A DNA stretch of 64,000 nucleotides. Source: Spodoptera frugiperda (Eukaryota > Arthropoda > Insecta > Lepidoptera > Noctuidae). The DNA lies in assembly GCF_023101765.2 (NCBI RefSeq), contig NC_064216.1:9117545-9181544 (forward strand), in the 5' to 3' direction. The translations under genes and the position numbers were made by a program. The notes under the pieces are model-generated. The model searched no databases and had not been told where the DNA came from. It saw only the letters and a program-made list of their open reading frames with translations. How positions within the stretch are numbered: position 1 is the first letter of the stretch; the number at the start of each line of letters is the position of its first letter. Shown here one piece after another: positions 21,536 to 31,450 of this stretch.

Positions 21536-22311
21536 AATCTTTCATATTAGGTACCGCTACATAACATAGTCTCAGTCAATTGTCTCAGTCATTTCCATAT
21601 TACTCTATGATGTATAACCATCAAAGTTTAGTACCTTTCTTTTTATTTGAGGCATGTTATTATTTCGCATCATAAACCCATAACGCATTGATTTCAAATT
21701 TCAAAGCAAAGCACCAATAAGGCCAATAAAACTAAACAAATATAAGAATTTCTAAAGAATGTTTACAACATGTAACATGTAAAAATTACTTATCTTTGAG
21801 TCGAAGCAATATAATTTTTTCAAGTTTTTTCACCTACTATCCGGAACGCTTGAAGCGCTATTGTCTAATCGTATGGGAAGGCCCGGTAACGTTTAGTAAA
21901 AACGTGCCGACAGACAAGCGAGCAGTATCTATGTGTTTATGACTGTACCTGTTCAAACAATTGGCCACGAAAGGAACTACACCATCCCTTGTTCCAAATC
22001 CTCCTTTACAAATGCGCATGTGATTTTTTTCAAAGGAAAGTATATTTTTTTCTCCATGTTTGCAATTGTATGGTAATTTTTCTGTCGTCAAAGAGTCATG
22101 TAACAACTTGTTTTGGGTTCAGGTAGATTTGTCTAGTTTTTGTTACTATGTGATTTTTGTTTTAAATTCACACGAATGTGATTCTGTTGCCTTGGCAATC
22201 ATGTATCGTTAAAATTCGTCACATTTGGATAGGTGCTTGTTCTTTGTCGTATACCTGCTTGATAATGAAAGATTTAGTAAAATAATGGAAGATTAAGTAA
22301 TAAATAAGATT
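21536..22311. other. Unassigned AT-rich DNA
   Basis: The 82-codon minus frame at 21858-22106 has no recognisable feature and no repeat was identified. Confidence 0.4.
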
Positions 22312-22555
22312 ATGTGCGGGAGAGCCATGCTTCGCAACACCACGGATACCACGGCAGTACCACGGAAACACTAGCCTTGTGTTTTGTTGTGTGAGTTAGG
22401 TCACCGGAGGCCCAATTACCCCCCTTCTCAATCTTCCCAAACCCCGATTCCCCTTAAATTCCTAACTCCCAAAAGTCCGGCAACGCTCTTGTAACACCTC
22501 TTGTGTTTCGGGTGTCCATGGGCGGCGGTGATTGTTTACCATCGGATGATCTGTA
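22312..22555 (+). repeat. SINE-2, full length except tail
   Basis: GTGCGGGAGAGCCATGCTTC, GGTCACCGGAGGCCCAATTA, CCCCGATTCCCCTTAAATTC, AAAGTCCGGCAACGCTCTTG, GGGTGTCCATGGGCGGCGGT and TTTACCATCGGATGATCTG are in order. The end of the tail (TGCTCGTTTGCC) is lost. This is the longest SINE-2 copy in the window. Confidence 0.8.
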
Positions 22556-23081
22556 TTAAGAAGTATTCAAAATGTGAACAGTATTCAGTTCATATAGAAT
22601 ACATATGCTTACACAATTGACATTCAAATAATTCAAGCCTTAATCCCAAACAGTAAAATCTCCAACATAAATAAAAACATTCCCAAACCATATAACCTTA
22701 CTTGTAATTTACGACCAATCGAATCTACATGTCTCTAATAAACATACAATTTGCTAACAAAACGGTCATATTCTGCTGTAAAAGTGTCGTAAGTCATATG
22801 CCACGGTATCAGGTAGCAGGGCAGTGATATCGATCACACAATTCGTATTAATGAGAGAGTTACCCAACTGTTTCGGTTTCTGATTCATTAGGGGTGATAC
22901 ATTGGCTCATACACGGCTACAATCGGATTTGGGGGTATAGATTAAGTTTGTTTGGGAATAGACTGGACAGAAGTATTGTGAAAGTGAATGAGAGGCAGTT
23001 TCTCAGGTGCTTTTTTTGCTATAGGATAGATATAGAATAATTATTATAATTCATAGTGGAATAACATGTCGATACTTAAAT
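22556..23081. other. Unassigned AT-rich DNA
   Basis: No gene, RNA gene or recognisable repeat is visible. Confidence 0.4.
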
Positions 23082-23323
23082 AGGGTGCTTTTTCACCAGA
23101 GATATCATATCCATCGCACATATCCATAGCACGCATTCATAGCACACATCCATAGCATGCATCCATAGCATACGTCCATAGCACGCATCTTTCCATATAA
23201 AATGTCATAGTTGAACCCGTTTCCATCAGTTCTAAGCAATGTGTACCAATGATTATGATTAGTAGAAGCCAAACGCATCCATAGCAATGTAGTATAGCTC
23301 ATCTCTGGTAAAAAAGCACCCTT
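23082..23323. mobile_element. MITE with GGGTGCTTTTTCACCAGAGA termini and an inner minisatellite
   Basis: The left end AGGGTGCTTTTTCACCAGAG and the right end TCTCTGGTAAAAAAGCACCC are inverted repeats of about 22 bp. The left interior is a degenerate minisatellite of ATCCATAGCACGC-like units (about six copies, 23108-23190). The right interior (GTGTACCAATGATTATGATT and GAAGCCAAACGCATCCATAG) is shared with 13505-13612. It has no coding capacity; the 65-codon frame is a repeat translation. Confidence 0.7.
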
Positions 23324-25189
23324 ATGCTCTATCCATAATTTAGTGAATGTAGCAGATTTGATTTAGACATTGGAACATAGTAGGCTTATAGTTGCAGTCA
23401 GTTAATTAATGTATGATTAATTAGAACAAGTGTGCGATCAGATCGGATTGTTCTTAAAAAGACAGCAGATTTTTGACAATTTTACTCTGCTACGCAACTA
23501 TTCACATTACAAGACGAGATAAGAGAAAAAGATGTTGAAGGTTATAGTTAAAATTGAATCAACGACTATTTCACCAAAAGACCTGCGATCTTTAATCAAA
23601 AATATCAAATTAGTAGTTCAACAATCAGTATTATACCTACCACTCACTCTACACAACATACTCAGTATCGTATATACAGGATGTACGTGCAATATTCGTT
23701 TTTCGTAATACATCGCTGGCACGCGAGCACACGTGCTTGCCACGACAAATGCAAATGAATAAGCTTTCATATTAACTCGTTATAGGGTGATGGCAATTAT
23801 ACGGGCGGTTGTAATTAATACAACGGTTTATTATACCTTTGTTAGTGTTAATTAGGTCAGTTTGTTTTGATTGCTGGACGTAAACATTGGGCTTTTGAAT
23901 GTCTTTTGATTATTGGGTGCTGTTTTGTTAAGGATTTGATGTTGGAAGAAGATTGTGTTAGTGGCAGTTTTAGGAAGGTTGTTATAAACAGAATGAAAGT
24001 ATTTTTTTAAATGGATTTTTTCGGAACAGCAGCAAATTTTTTTCAAGACTAACCGAGATTAGTAGTGGCAGTAGCCAGTAATGGTAACGAAATTAAATAG
24101 AAAATTTCTTTATAGCAGTTAAAAAGAAATATTTTTTCATCTTCCAAAAAACCAAAACACCCTGTACACAGGGTAAATGGCGCAAATTCGGGCAGTTCGG
24201 TGCCAGGCCGTACTCTACCCACCCTGTATAATTACCGGCTGTCTTCACGTGTGCCTGTATGACTGCTAATGTTTGCCCAGTACAAAGTAATGAGACGGTT
24301 TCCGGGAATATGTACCTAATTGCCCACTCTAATTCCAATATAAACTACATACTCTATCTTTGGCACATAGGGTATATTTTCGCATATCACACTTTGAAGC
24401 TACATGAGACCTTTTGTGAAAAAGTTAAAGTTTTACTGCAATAATTTTTATTTGAACTGAAAGTTTAGTTTTTTACGATGTTTCACTTATTAGTTCTGAC
24501 GTTAACCAAGAGTTTGGATTAATAGGTGTTTAATGTTAGTTTATTTATGTAAATATTTGTATCAAGTTTCTACTCAAGTACCTACCTACTATTGAAGTTT
24601 GGATGCCTTTCGAATTTATAAGAGGTTTTCACGAATACGATTTTATAAGAGTTTGGGCAAGTTTATTTGGTTTTGATTGAGGGAGTTCAGAGGTAAAATA
24701 TTATTGTATATGCCTTTTCTTCTTTGGGGAGTTATGAATAGGTCAATACGTTTGATGAAGTTCAGTTCTGACTAATTTATTCCAATTAAAGCTGACTCTT
24801 TTATACCGAATATATCTTATACTGCTGAATCCAGGAATCCAACCCTGAGACCTTGGACAGACCCTTGTTCTTAAGTATGTGTCAACATCTCCAACAAAAC
24901 CACTTCCAGAAGTTTCTCTAATTAATTCAGATCACGATAGCTCCTCAGGTAGCTCGCAATTTCAGAACAGATAATAGATATCCGGTACTAACCACTTACA
25001 AATACAATTATTATCTTTCCAATAACCGAAAGTTGAAACCCGGGACCTTGTTACCGCAGCCAGTGTTGCAACCAACGGCTTATAAGGTTCTAATCTGAAA
25101 TATATCAAACAAAAAACGTTCAGCAACTCTAATGTCTTTGGAAATTTTCATACCGTGTAGCAATACTGAATAGTCCTTCAAATACGATT
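23324..25189. other. Unassigned AT-rich DNA
   Basis: I found no host gene. A 7-bp inverted pair, ACCCTGT / ACAGGGT, sits near 24160, and an AAACCCGGGACCTTGTTAC scrap near 25036 is too short to call as a SINE head. Frames at 24093-24338 and 24259-24444 oppose each other without motifs. Confidence 0.35.
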
Positions 25190-26880
25190 TTACAGTCGAT
25201 TATTTCGTAATGACGCGATAGGTCGACACGGGGCAGTCACACGGGTCGCAGTGTCGCACTGTGTCGCACACAGACCGTGGGACACTTCGCTGCGTAAACG
25301 GAACGCAACTGTGACGAATCGATTATCAAGAATCGATTTTTCAAAATAACGGTAGCCATAAGCGATTTACATCTCGATAGTTACGTAGCTTATTTGTAAG
25401 CGTGATCGATGAAATTTCCTTTTGCGGGTAAACGTCTGTGCATTGAAGCTTCAACTGTCATTTCATAAGGCACGGCGACGCAACGGCACGAATGCGGCAC
25501 ACAATAACACGTCCAGCCTTAGCTGACCTCTGCCGGTGTTTGCGACCCTCGTGTCGACACCTGTGCGTGAAACAGTTGCCGGGGCAGGGCAGGTCTCGAT
25601 GAATTGGCAAAGTGACACATTGTCACCGGTCGCACGATTTCACTGTCCGGCGAGACGTGACGAGTTACGCGTGGTCGCCGTTTTTATTTCTGCCAATGAC
25701 GGGTGTCGAGGCGTGGTGTGGCCAGTGCGAATCTGCAATCGTAATCGTTCGTGCATCATGGCTCTTATTCTGTTGGGTAAAGAGTTGATTTTTATCATCA
25801 TTAACGCTTCGTTAATGTGGTTGTTGAGTAACCGGTTGGAGTGGGAGTGATATGTTTTTTTCATCGACTACACACGCCCACCGTCCGAGACGAAATCGTC
25901 AATCGACGTACCGATTGCGTCGCGAGATTTCTAAATTGATTTTCGTTTAGTCTTTATATGTCTCTGTACGAGGTTACGTTTTGTAAGGATCTCTGTCCAC
26001 GTAAGTTGAATCGATAATGTTCTGTCTCTGAGTGTTTGATCAGATTGAAGTTCATTACTCGGCTGCGTCGAGTTAACAGTAACATAATTGTAGTTAAAAT
26101 TTGTAACGTAATCCTGTCGAGATATCTCATAGATTTGATTTGGCTTTGTATTTTATCCGCCATTATGATTATGAAGTGACTGGCACATCTGTCTGTCCGT
26201 CGCACGCGCCGCTCTGAGGTCAACGAACACGTTTTGTCTGTCGCATTGTGGAATACGATCTTTTTTGTGGTAGCGAATGATCTGTTTACTTTGTTTCTGG
26301 TAGTTTAGTGCTTCGAAGTTACTCGAGACGTTTAATTGGGACTTCTGTTTAGGGGCCATTTTTGGCGTCATGCCTTTTGTTGGTCAGAATGTTGGTTGTA
26401 ATAAATTTGTCTACATTTGAAACACTAAAACATTCTTGATTAATTTTTATGTCAATCTGGAGTTTTATTTTCACTTAAAACCAAAATTTTTCCACCCAAT
26501 CATAGCTAATTAAACAGTATGGAAACGTGTAAATCGCACGTTTTTCCCGGCTCTAATACTCGTCAATCCGTATCTATCGATTAAATCGGTCTCATTTCGG
26601 TTCCCAAGATATTTTTCCGTGCACGTAATGGTCAAGTTATCGACATGAACACATCTCGATATTATCGACAGCATTCACACGTAGCACACGCTCTAGTCGT
26701 CCTGTCAATAGAGATGGGCTGGCGGGTGCTTTGTTGCACTATCGACTATCGACATCGTTTTTCTACGGCGGTCCTGTCACTCAAACTTTTCGGAGTTTTT
26801 GTACGCCCGTCGATATATCGATATGTTGTAGTTTTAGTTTGGATTGTTGTTAGTTTTGAAATGGCTAGGTATTGGTAGGC
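25190..26880. promoter_or_regulatory. CpG-rich, repeat-poor block with ATCGAT/CGATA sites
   Basis: This is the longest stretch without a recognised repeat and with many CG dinucleotides, densest at 25200-25760. ATCGAT boxes stand at 25318-25323, 25332-25337 and 25405-25410, a TATCGATT at 26575-26582, and a perfect DRE-type TATCGATA at 26816-26823, with further TATCGAC units near 26740. In flies such sites are bound by DREF and BEAF-32 at housekeeping promoters and domain boundaries. I infer a promoter, 5' region or boundary. The frames of 104, 89, 77 and 74 codons here overlap on both strands and none is recognisable, so a non-coding reading is preferred. Confidence 0.45.
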
Positions 26881-27002
26881 TAGCTGTAAGTTTAGTTAGA
26901 TTTGAACATGTCTGAGAATGCAGTGTTGATTTGGGAAATATAAGTATATCAGTCTCCGTAAGATAAGATAGTAAACACATAGATATGTGTGTAGATATGT
27001 GT

Positions 27003-27032
27003 TTGAACACAAGCTAGATAGCTTGTGTTCAA
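27003..27032. repeat. Perfect 13-bp hairpin
   Basis: TTGAACACAAGCT (27003-27015), loop AGAT, AGCTTGTGTTCAA (27020-27032). The arms match exactly. It lies in AT-rich DNA with no gene. It may be a chance or replication-slippage product. Confidence 0.8.
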
Positions 27033-27087
27033 TCCTTATTTTTCACCTGAAACTTGTTACTAAGTGAGATAGTGAAAACACACACAA

Positions 27088-27371
27088 CGTCACGCCTTTT
27101 TTATCCCCGAAGGGGTAGGCAGAGGTGCACATTACGGCACGTAATGCCGCTATTCAATGTACACCCACTTTTCACCATTTGTGTTATAAGTCCCATGTAA
27201 TAGGGGTGAGCCTATTGCCATATCCTGGACACAATTCCAGACTCCGTGCTACTACCGAGAAATTTTCGAAAATCCGAAAAAAGCCCAGTAATACTTTGCC
27301 CGACCCGGGAATCGAACCCGAGACCCCTTGTTCGGCAGTCGCACTTGCGACCACTCGACCAACGAGGCAGT
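27088..27371 (-). repeat. SINE-1, full length
   Basis: This is the best full copy. On the minus strand it starts with the tRNA-like head TGCCTCGTTGGTCGAGTGGT, CGCAAGTGCGACTGCCGAAC and a GGGTTCGATTCC B-box, then GTCGGGCAAAGTATTACTGG. It continues through GGCAATAGGCTCACCCC and AAAAGTGGGTGTACATTG, and ends CTACCCCTTCGGGGATAAAA. Internal Pol III promoter boxes are intact, so it could be transcribed. Frames of 102, 73 and 65 codons across it are repeat translations. Confidence 0.9.
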
Positions 27372-27744
27372 CAATTTTCATTACTATTCATATTTTATCT
27401 CGTCATACATTTCTTTTCCAATACAAAATTTAAAGAAAAATATTTAACTTATGACACCTGCTCATAGAACATTTAGCCAAATCACCAACATCCCATTTTT
27501 CACAGTTTGCCAGCAACAGATGGCAATACATCGATAGTATTGGCTATTTGTGATATTAAGTTGTGTAAGATGCCATGATATCGACTCCCATCCGATTAAC
27601 GAACACCCTGTAGCTATTACATGTTTTGTACCCGGTTTTAACACTAGTAATCTATGTATTTATGTACTGAGATTAACTTAATTATTGTAGTGGTGGTTGA
27701 GTTGGTTATAAGTGCGATTGTATGTGATTCTGAAGTCAGATTGG
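27372..27744. other. Unassigned AT-rich DNA
   Basis: No gene or clear repeat is seen; ACACCCTGTAGC near 27603 resembles a DNA-transposon end but has no partner. Confidence 0.35.
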
Positions 27745-28041
27745 TTACTTGCGGACGCCCTAGCGGGTTACTGGATCTCCGGCTCGAAATAGGAGTAGGA
27801 ACGGAATAGTTTTAAGTCAGTAAGAGTCTGACACTCTCTTCCGCCTCCACTCTCACTTAACCACGGCAGGAGAAGTCATTGGATTATTTATACCCATCAA
27901 AAAATAAATATAGCATTACGCTTTGGCACTCTTAGCTCACATAGCATCAAGCTTTGGCGCTTTGGCACTCTCACTCACCCAAGTCAGGAAAAGTCATGGA
28001 TTTGGATAAATACCCCATCAAAAAAAAAAATAGCATCACGC
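27745..28041 (-). repeat. FB arm with partial tandem duplication
   Basis: 27750-27905 is an FB arm in minus orientation (GCGGACGCCCTAGCGGGTTA, AGTCAGTAAGAGTCTGACAC, GGCAGGAGAAGTCATTGGAT). Its A-rich end and flank ATAGCATTACGC (27911-27921) recur about 120 bp on, as TCAGGAAAAGTCATGG ... AAAAATAGCATCACGCC up to 28041. The terminal part of the arm has therefore been tandemly duplicated. Confidence 0.65.
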
Positions 28042-28074
28042 CGGTATATGTATAAGACAACAAAAGAAAATACA

Positions 28075-28195
28075 GTAGCAGCGCGACAATCGCCGCGTCG
28101 GGTGTTGCGGAATGCTGCTCATGAATATGAGCCTCTAGCATGGCTTGAAACTAGTCGAGTTCCTCGTCAAAACATTACGTGAGTAAGCCGATAAC
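28075..28195 (-). mobile_element. MITE, CGGYTTACTCA family
   Basis: On the minus strand it begins CGGCTTACTCACGTAATGTT, then CGAGGAACTCGACTAGTTTC, AAGCCATGCTAGAGGCTC, CATGAGCAGCATTCC and ACCCGACGCGGCGATTGTC. Relatives lie at 31353-31450, 60065-60192 and 62519-62639. The opposite terminus is not clear in this copy. Confidence 0.6.
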
Positions 28196-28442
28196 ATAAT
28201 AATTAAATTAGTATGTCTCACGAAAGTTACAATAAAATCAAAAGAAAATACGTTGTGTCTCGCGTAGATCTGCGTTCCAGTACACGACGGGTTAATGAAA
28301 AACAAATGACAAACTAAAGAAAAACATAGTGTAGATATTGAAGGTTCCATAGATGTTATGATATCTAAGAAATTGCGGACAAGCACACTGCCACACAAAA
28401 ATACTGCTATCCAAAAATCGTGTCCGACTTTTGTATGACTGA

Positions 28443-28650
28443 GTTTTTTTTTTAAGAACGTTGCCCCCCACTAGGATTATCTCCTGTGTCGTGGGTGCGT
28501 TTACAAACATACAATTTCACATACACATTACACCCAGACACGAAACAACAATTTGTGGATCACACAAAGAGTTGTTCCGAGCGGGAATCGAATCCGCTGT
28601 CCGTTGGACGGCAGCCGTTTGCCCAGCCACAACACCAGCCAGTATGCGAT
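28443..28650 (-). repeat. SINE-3, full length
   Basis: On the minus strand the head contains CCGTCCAACGGACAGCGGAT and a TTCGATTCCCGC B-box, then CGGAACAACTCTTTGTGTGA, TCCACAAATTGTTGTTTCG, TGTGTATGTGAAATTGTATG and a terminal ACACAGGAGATAATCCTAGT. Head and body are both clear. The four short frames covering it are repeat translations. Confidence 0.85.
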
Positions 28651-28898
28651 TGCAATTAACTTGGATGCAGGAAACTTAATAAAATTAACTCTTGCATTAA
28701 GCTTGCTTGACATTTATTATGAAAGCTGTCCGCACGTCTAAGTTACTAGACAGTTATTTAAATAAATAAAAAAAATAAGTAAAAATATAAAAATTGTTAA
28801 GACGCTTGCTTCCGAATTCGTATTAAATTTACAAAACGTCTTCTTTGTACATGGGTATCAACTAGATATATTATGATTTAATATGAATTTAAGATACT

Positions 28899-29316
28899 GA
28901 CTGCCTCGTTGATCGAGTGGGACAAGGTTTTTTTACGGGGGAAAATCATCCAATGATTTCTCCCGTCTTGGGCGAGGCGAGAGGGAGTCAGACTCTTACT
29001 TACTAAATAGTTAAATACCACCCCGTTCCTACTCCTGCTTTTCGAGCCGGAGCCCCGGTAAACCTGCTAGGTAGTCCGCAGCTGTGCTCTGGTCGGGTAA
29101 AGTATTACTATGCTTTTTTTGGTTTTTCGAATATTTCTCAGTAGTAGAACGGAGCCTGAAATTGTGCCTAGTAGGTACTATGCTCAATTGCTCACCCTCT
29201 AGTAAATGGGACTTATAAGACAAATAGTGCAAAGTTGGTGTATATTGCAGGTACAGTAGCATTATCTGCCGTAATGTGTACCTCTATCTATCTCAGCGAT
29301 AAAATGGTGTGATGGT
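28899..29316 (+). repeat. SINE-1 interrupted by an FB repeat
   Basis: The head starts GACTGCCTCGTTGATCGAGT (28899), is broken after about 28927, and resumes at about 29092 with TCTGGTCGGGTAAAGTATTA. The SINE body then runs AGTAGAACGGAGCCTG, GGGACTTATAAGACAAATAG and GTAATGTGTACCTCTATC to about 29316. The B-box part of the head is missing at the junction, so the FB insertion came with a small deletion or the head was already damaged. Confidence 0.75.
28928..29091 (+). repeat. FB arm nested in SINE-1
   Basis: GGAAAATCATCCAATGATTT, CTCCCGTCTTGGGCGAGGCG, AGTCAGACTCTTACTTACTA, CCACCCCGTTCCTACTCCTG, TTTTCGAGCCGGAGCCCCGG and GCTAGGTAGTCCGCAGCT make a full FB arm. It sits between the two halves of a SINE-1 copy and so must be the younger insertion. 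Confidence 0.85.
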
Positions 29317-29989
29317 ACGATATGAATTTAAGATAACATGAATCTAACACATCTTAATTAAGCTGGGTTTGAGGCATAACTACGGATGACTTGTGACAAA
29401 AGTATGTTGTTAAAATGTGTGCATTAGTAATAATATACTGATGTGTTTAAATGACTTTTCGTTGTGGTTATTACTACTACATTACATAATTTACATACGG
29501 TTTAAATTACTCATTACGTTAATTGTCTACATATTTCATTATACCTATATGACATTCATAGGTTATGTGGAAATCTTGAAGCAAACATGTTTAATTATAC
29601 ATAATTAGGTATAGTTTTATGTGGGTAATTAAAATGTTACCAATATAACAATTAATGGACATTAGCGTTTGGTTTTGTTTTATAGTTGGTATTACTGCAG
29701 TCAACGAATATTGTGAAATATTCTGCTTAGATAAAAATAAAATCACCTAGACTAGCAACAAATCAAGTATAAACTATCGGATTCTCTATCGGGATAAACA
29801 AAAACAGAACGGATTAAAACTTCACTAAACAAACGTTAGAAACGCAAACAAAAAATAAATTACGTAAAACTGTCAATATTCTAAACGGGCAATTAAAAAC
29901 AAAACAAGAATCTTTTAAAACGGCAACATTACAAAACGGATTACGCAATAGGCCGTACTGGCCATTCGGTTCGTCGACCTCGCCATATT
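29317..29989. other. Unassigned AT-rich DNA
   Basis: No gene or repeat is seen; the 63-codon plus frame at 29417-29608 is AT-rich and featureless. Confidence 0.4.
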
Positions 29990-30200
29990 AAAAAGTTACG
30001 GACAATGGAAAAAAAGTAGGTAAATTTGAAAACAGAATGTCAATAGCCGGCGGCCGGCCGAACCTGCCCCACGCGCCCTTGACTTGCGGAGATAAAAAGG
30101 GGGAGATGACCGGCACCCCCTACCCCGCGCCGCCCGCGACCCCCTAGCTGCCCTCTGCCCACGCTCGTGGTTTATTGCTACTTTTATCGAGCCCCTAAAC
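29990..30200. promoter_or_regulatory. GC islet with minus-strand G-quadruplex potential
   Basis: GC content rises sharply and CG dinucleotides are frequent. At 30116-30144 four C-tracts (5, 4, 3 and 5 bases, spacers of 2, 6 and 4) form a canonical G-quadruplex motif on the minus strand. The 71-codon minus frame (Arg/Gly/Ala rich) follows from base composition and is not called. A regulatory role is inferred. Confidence 0.4.
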
Positions 30201-30599
30201 TTGGGATGCAACTGGTAGTTTCGAATTGCGAATGGTAAAAAGTTTGGAAGTTTCCCTCGTTATGATTTAGGAACATTTGGCTCAACGGTGGCTGTTACAT
30301 AATTTACTGGCAAGTTGTTACGTCCGACGTAGAACTTACTGATTTATTTATCTGAAAATAAAGTATTATAGGCTCAAACAGATAAAACTATTGTTGATTA
30401 CAGTGTTACTAAACTCAAAGGAAGACTGAGCGCGTCGTTTTCTCGCAGCAATTTATATTCAAATAATGATTATTAGCTACAAAATAAATAACAATCAAAT
30501 CACAATAATGGGTTTATTTTCGTGCCAAATAAAAAATATCTAGCTAAGAATATTTTTTTCAACAAACTTTCGACTTTGAAACCTTAAATCAGCACAGAT
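30201..30599. other. Unassigned AT-rich DNA between two GC islets
   Basis: No gene, RNA gene or recognisable repeat is visible. Confidence 0.35.
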
Positions 30600-30765
30600 T
30601 AAAAAACGCGGCAAATATTATAATAACAGAATATCAGCTGATCGTGAAGTGTCCCCTCGCGGGCGGTGACCTTGAGCGCGACCCCACTATTGAAATTAAA
30701 GGAGCACCGAGGTTACTGGCACTTTGCACTTTTAAAAATGGAACCGACGAACCTTGGAGAATGTT
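30600..30765. promoter_or_regulatory. GC islet with a nuclear-receptor half site
   Basis: This short GC-richer block lies in AT-rich DNA. TGACCTTGA at 30667-30675 is the reverse complement of TCAAGGTCA, the monomer site preferred by FTZ-F1/ERR-type receptors. An E-box-like CAGCTG lies near 30638. No coding frame or repeat was seen. The enhancer reading is inference. Confidence 0.3.
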
Positions 30766-31352
30766 GTAAAATAAAAACGCATTTCGTCGTTCTTTTTTTA
30801 GGAACTTGACATTGTTTTAAAAGTTTCGCTGTTCTAAAATTAAATTTGTTTAAAAGTATATATTTTTTGGAACACTAACAATTTTGTGATTTTTGTTAAA
30901 ATGAGCAAATCATTTGCCTTTATCGAACTATTGTGATGTACAATTATGTGTTGTATTGATTTCTTCGTTTTTGTTGAATAGTTTATCTTTTTAGTTGAAT
31001 CTGTTTATAAGAAACCGTTTATTTTTCTAGTAGCTTTTCCAATAGTTATACTTTTGTCTGTTGTAGTTTTGACAAGCATGATTTACTTGTTACCGAGCTA
31101 TCTAAGCATTGTTTTTGTGATACCTAGTTAGAACAAAATGTAATAAAATTACTTTCATTGGTATTTATTTTCATTGAAGATTTCATCCAAGATGTTCACT
31201 GCCGAACATAGGCGAATGTAATGAATTCCAGTTCGGCTTAATAATGATATTAGGAAACTAAGATGCGACAAACATTATAATTATCATATCATTTTATAAT
31301 GTTGCAATTTCTTATCAGTTAAAACCGTATAATAATTAACTAAAAAATTTTC
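30766..31352. other. Unassigned AT-rich DNA
   Basis: CATCCAAGATGTTCACTGCC at about 31187 recalls a LINE 3'-end phrase but is too short to call. Nothing else was recognised. Confidence 0.35.
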
Positions 31353-31450
31353 GGTTTACTCAGGTAAATTTTATTTGAGAAAAGCTCTAGTACTTTCGAG
31401 TCACAGAGGGACTCTTCATCTTGAGCAGCGCACGCAGACGTACATAGCTA
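31353..31450 (+). mobile_element. MITE fragment, CGGYTTACTCA family
   Basis: CGGTTTACTCAGGTAAATTT, then GAAAAGCTCTAGTACTTTCG, AGTCACAGAGGGACTCTTCA and GCAGCGCACGCAGACG match the reverse complement of 62519-62639. The right terminus is missing. Confidence 0.65.

Noticed and set aside
25016..25085. Possible reversed SINE head (AAACCCGGGACCTTG)
   Set aside because: Too short and without flanking SINE body sequence.
25466..25490. Resemblance to the miR-124 seed region (TAAGGCACGG)
   Set aside because: Only the first bases match and no hairpin partner is present.
25536..25850. 104-codon plus frame in the CpG-rich block
   Set aside because: No recognised motif, overlapped by a frame on the other strand, and explained by the local rise in GC. 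Kept only as part of a regulatory candidate.
27300..27371. Possible tRNA gene on the minus strand
   Set aside because: It is the head of a full-length SINE-1 and continues without a break into the SINE body.
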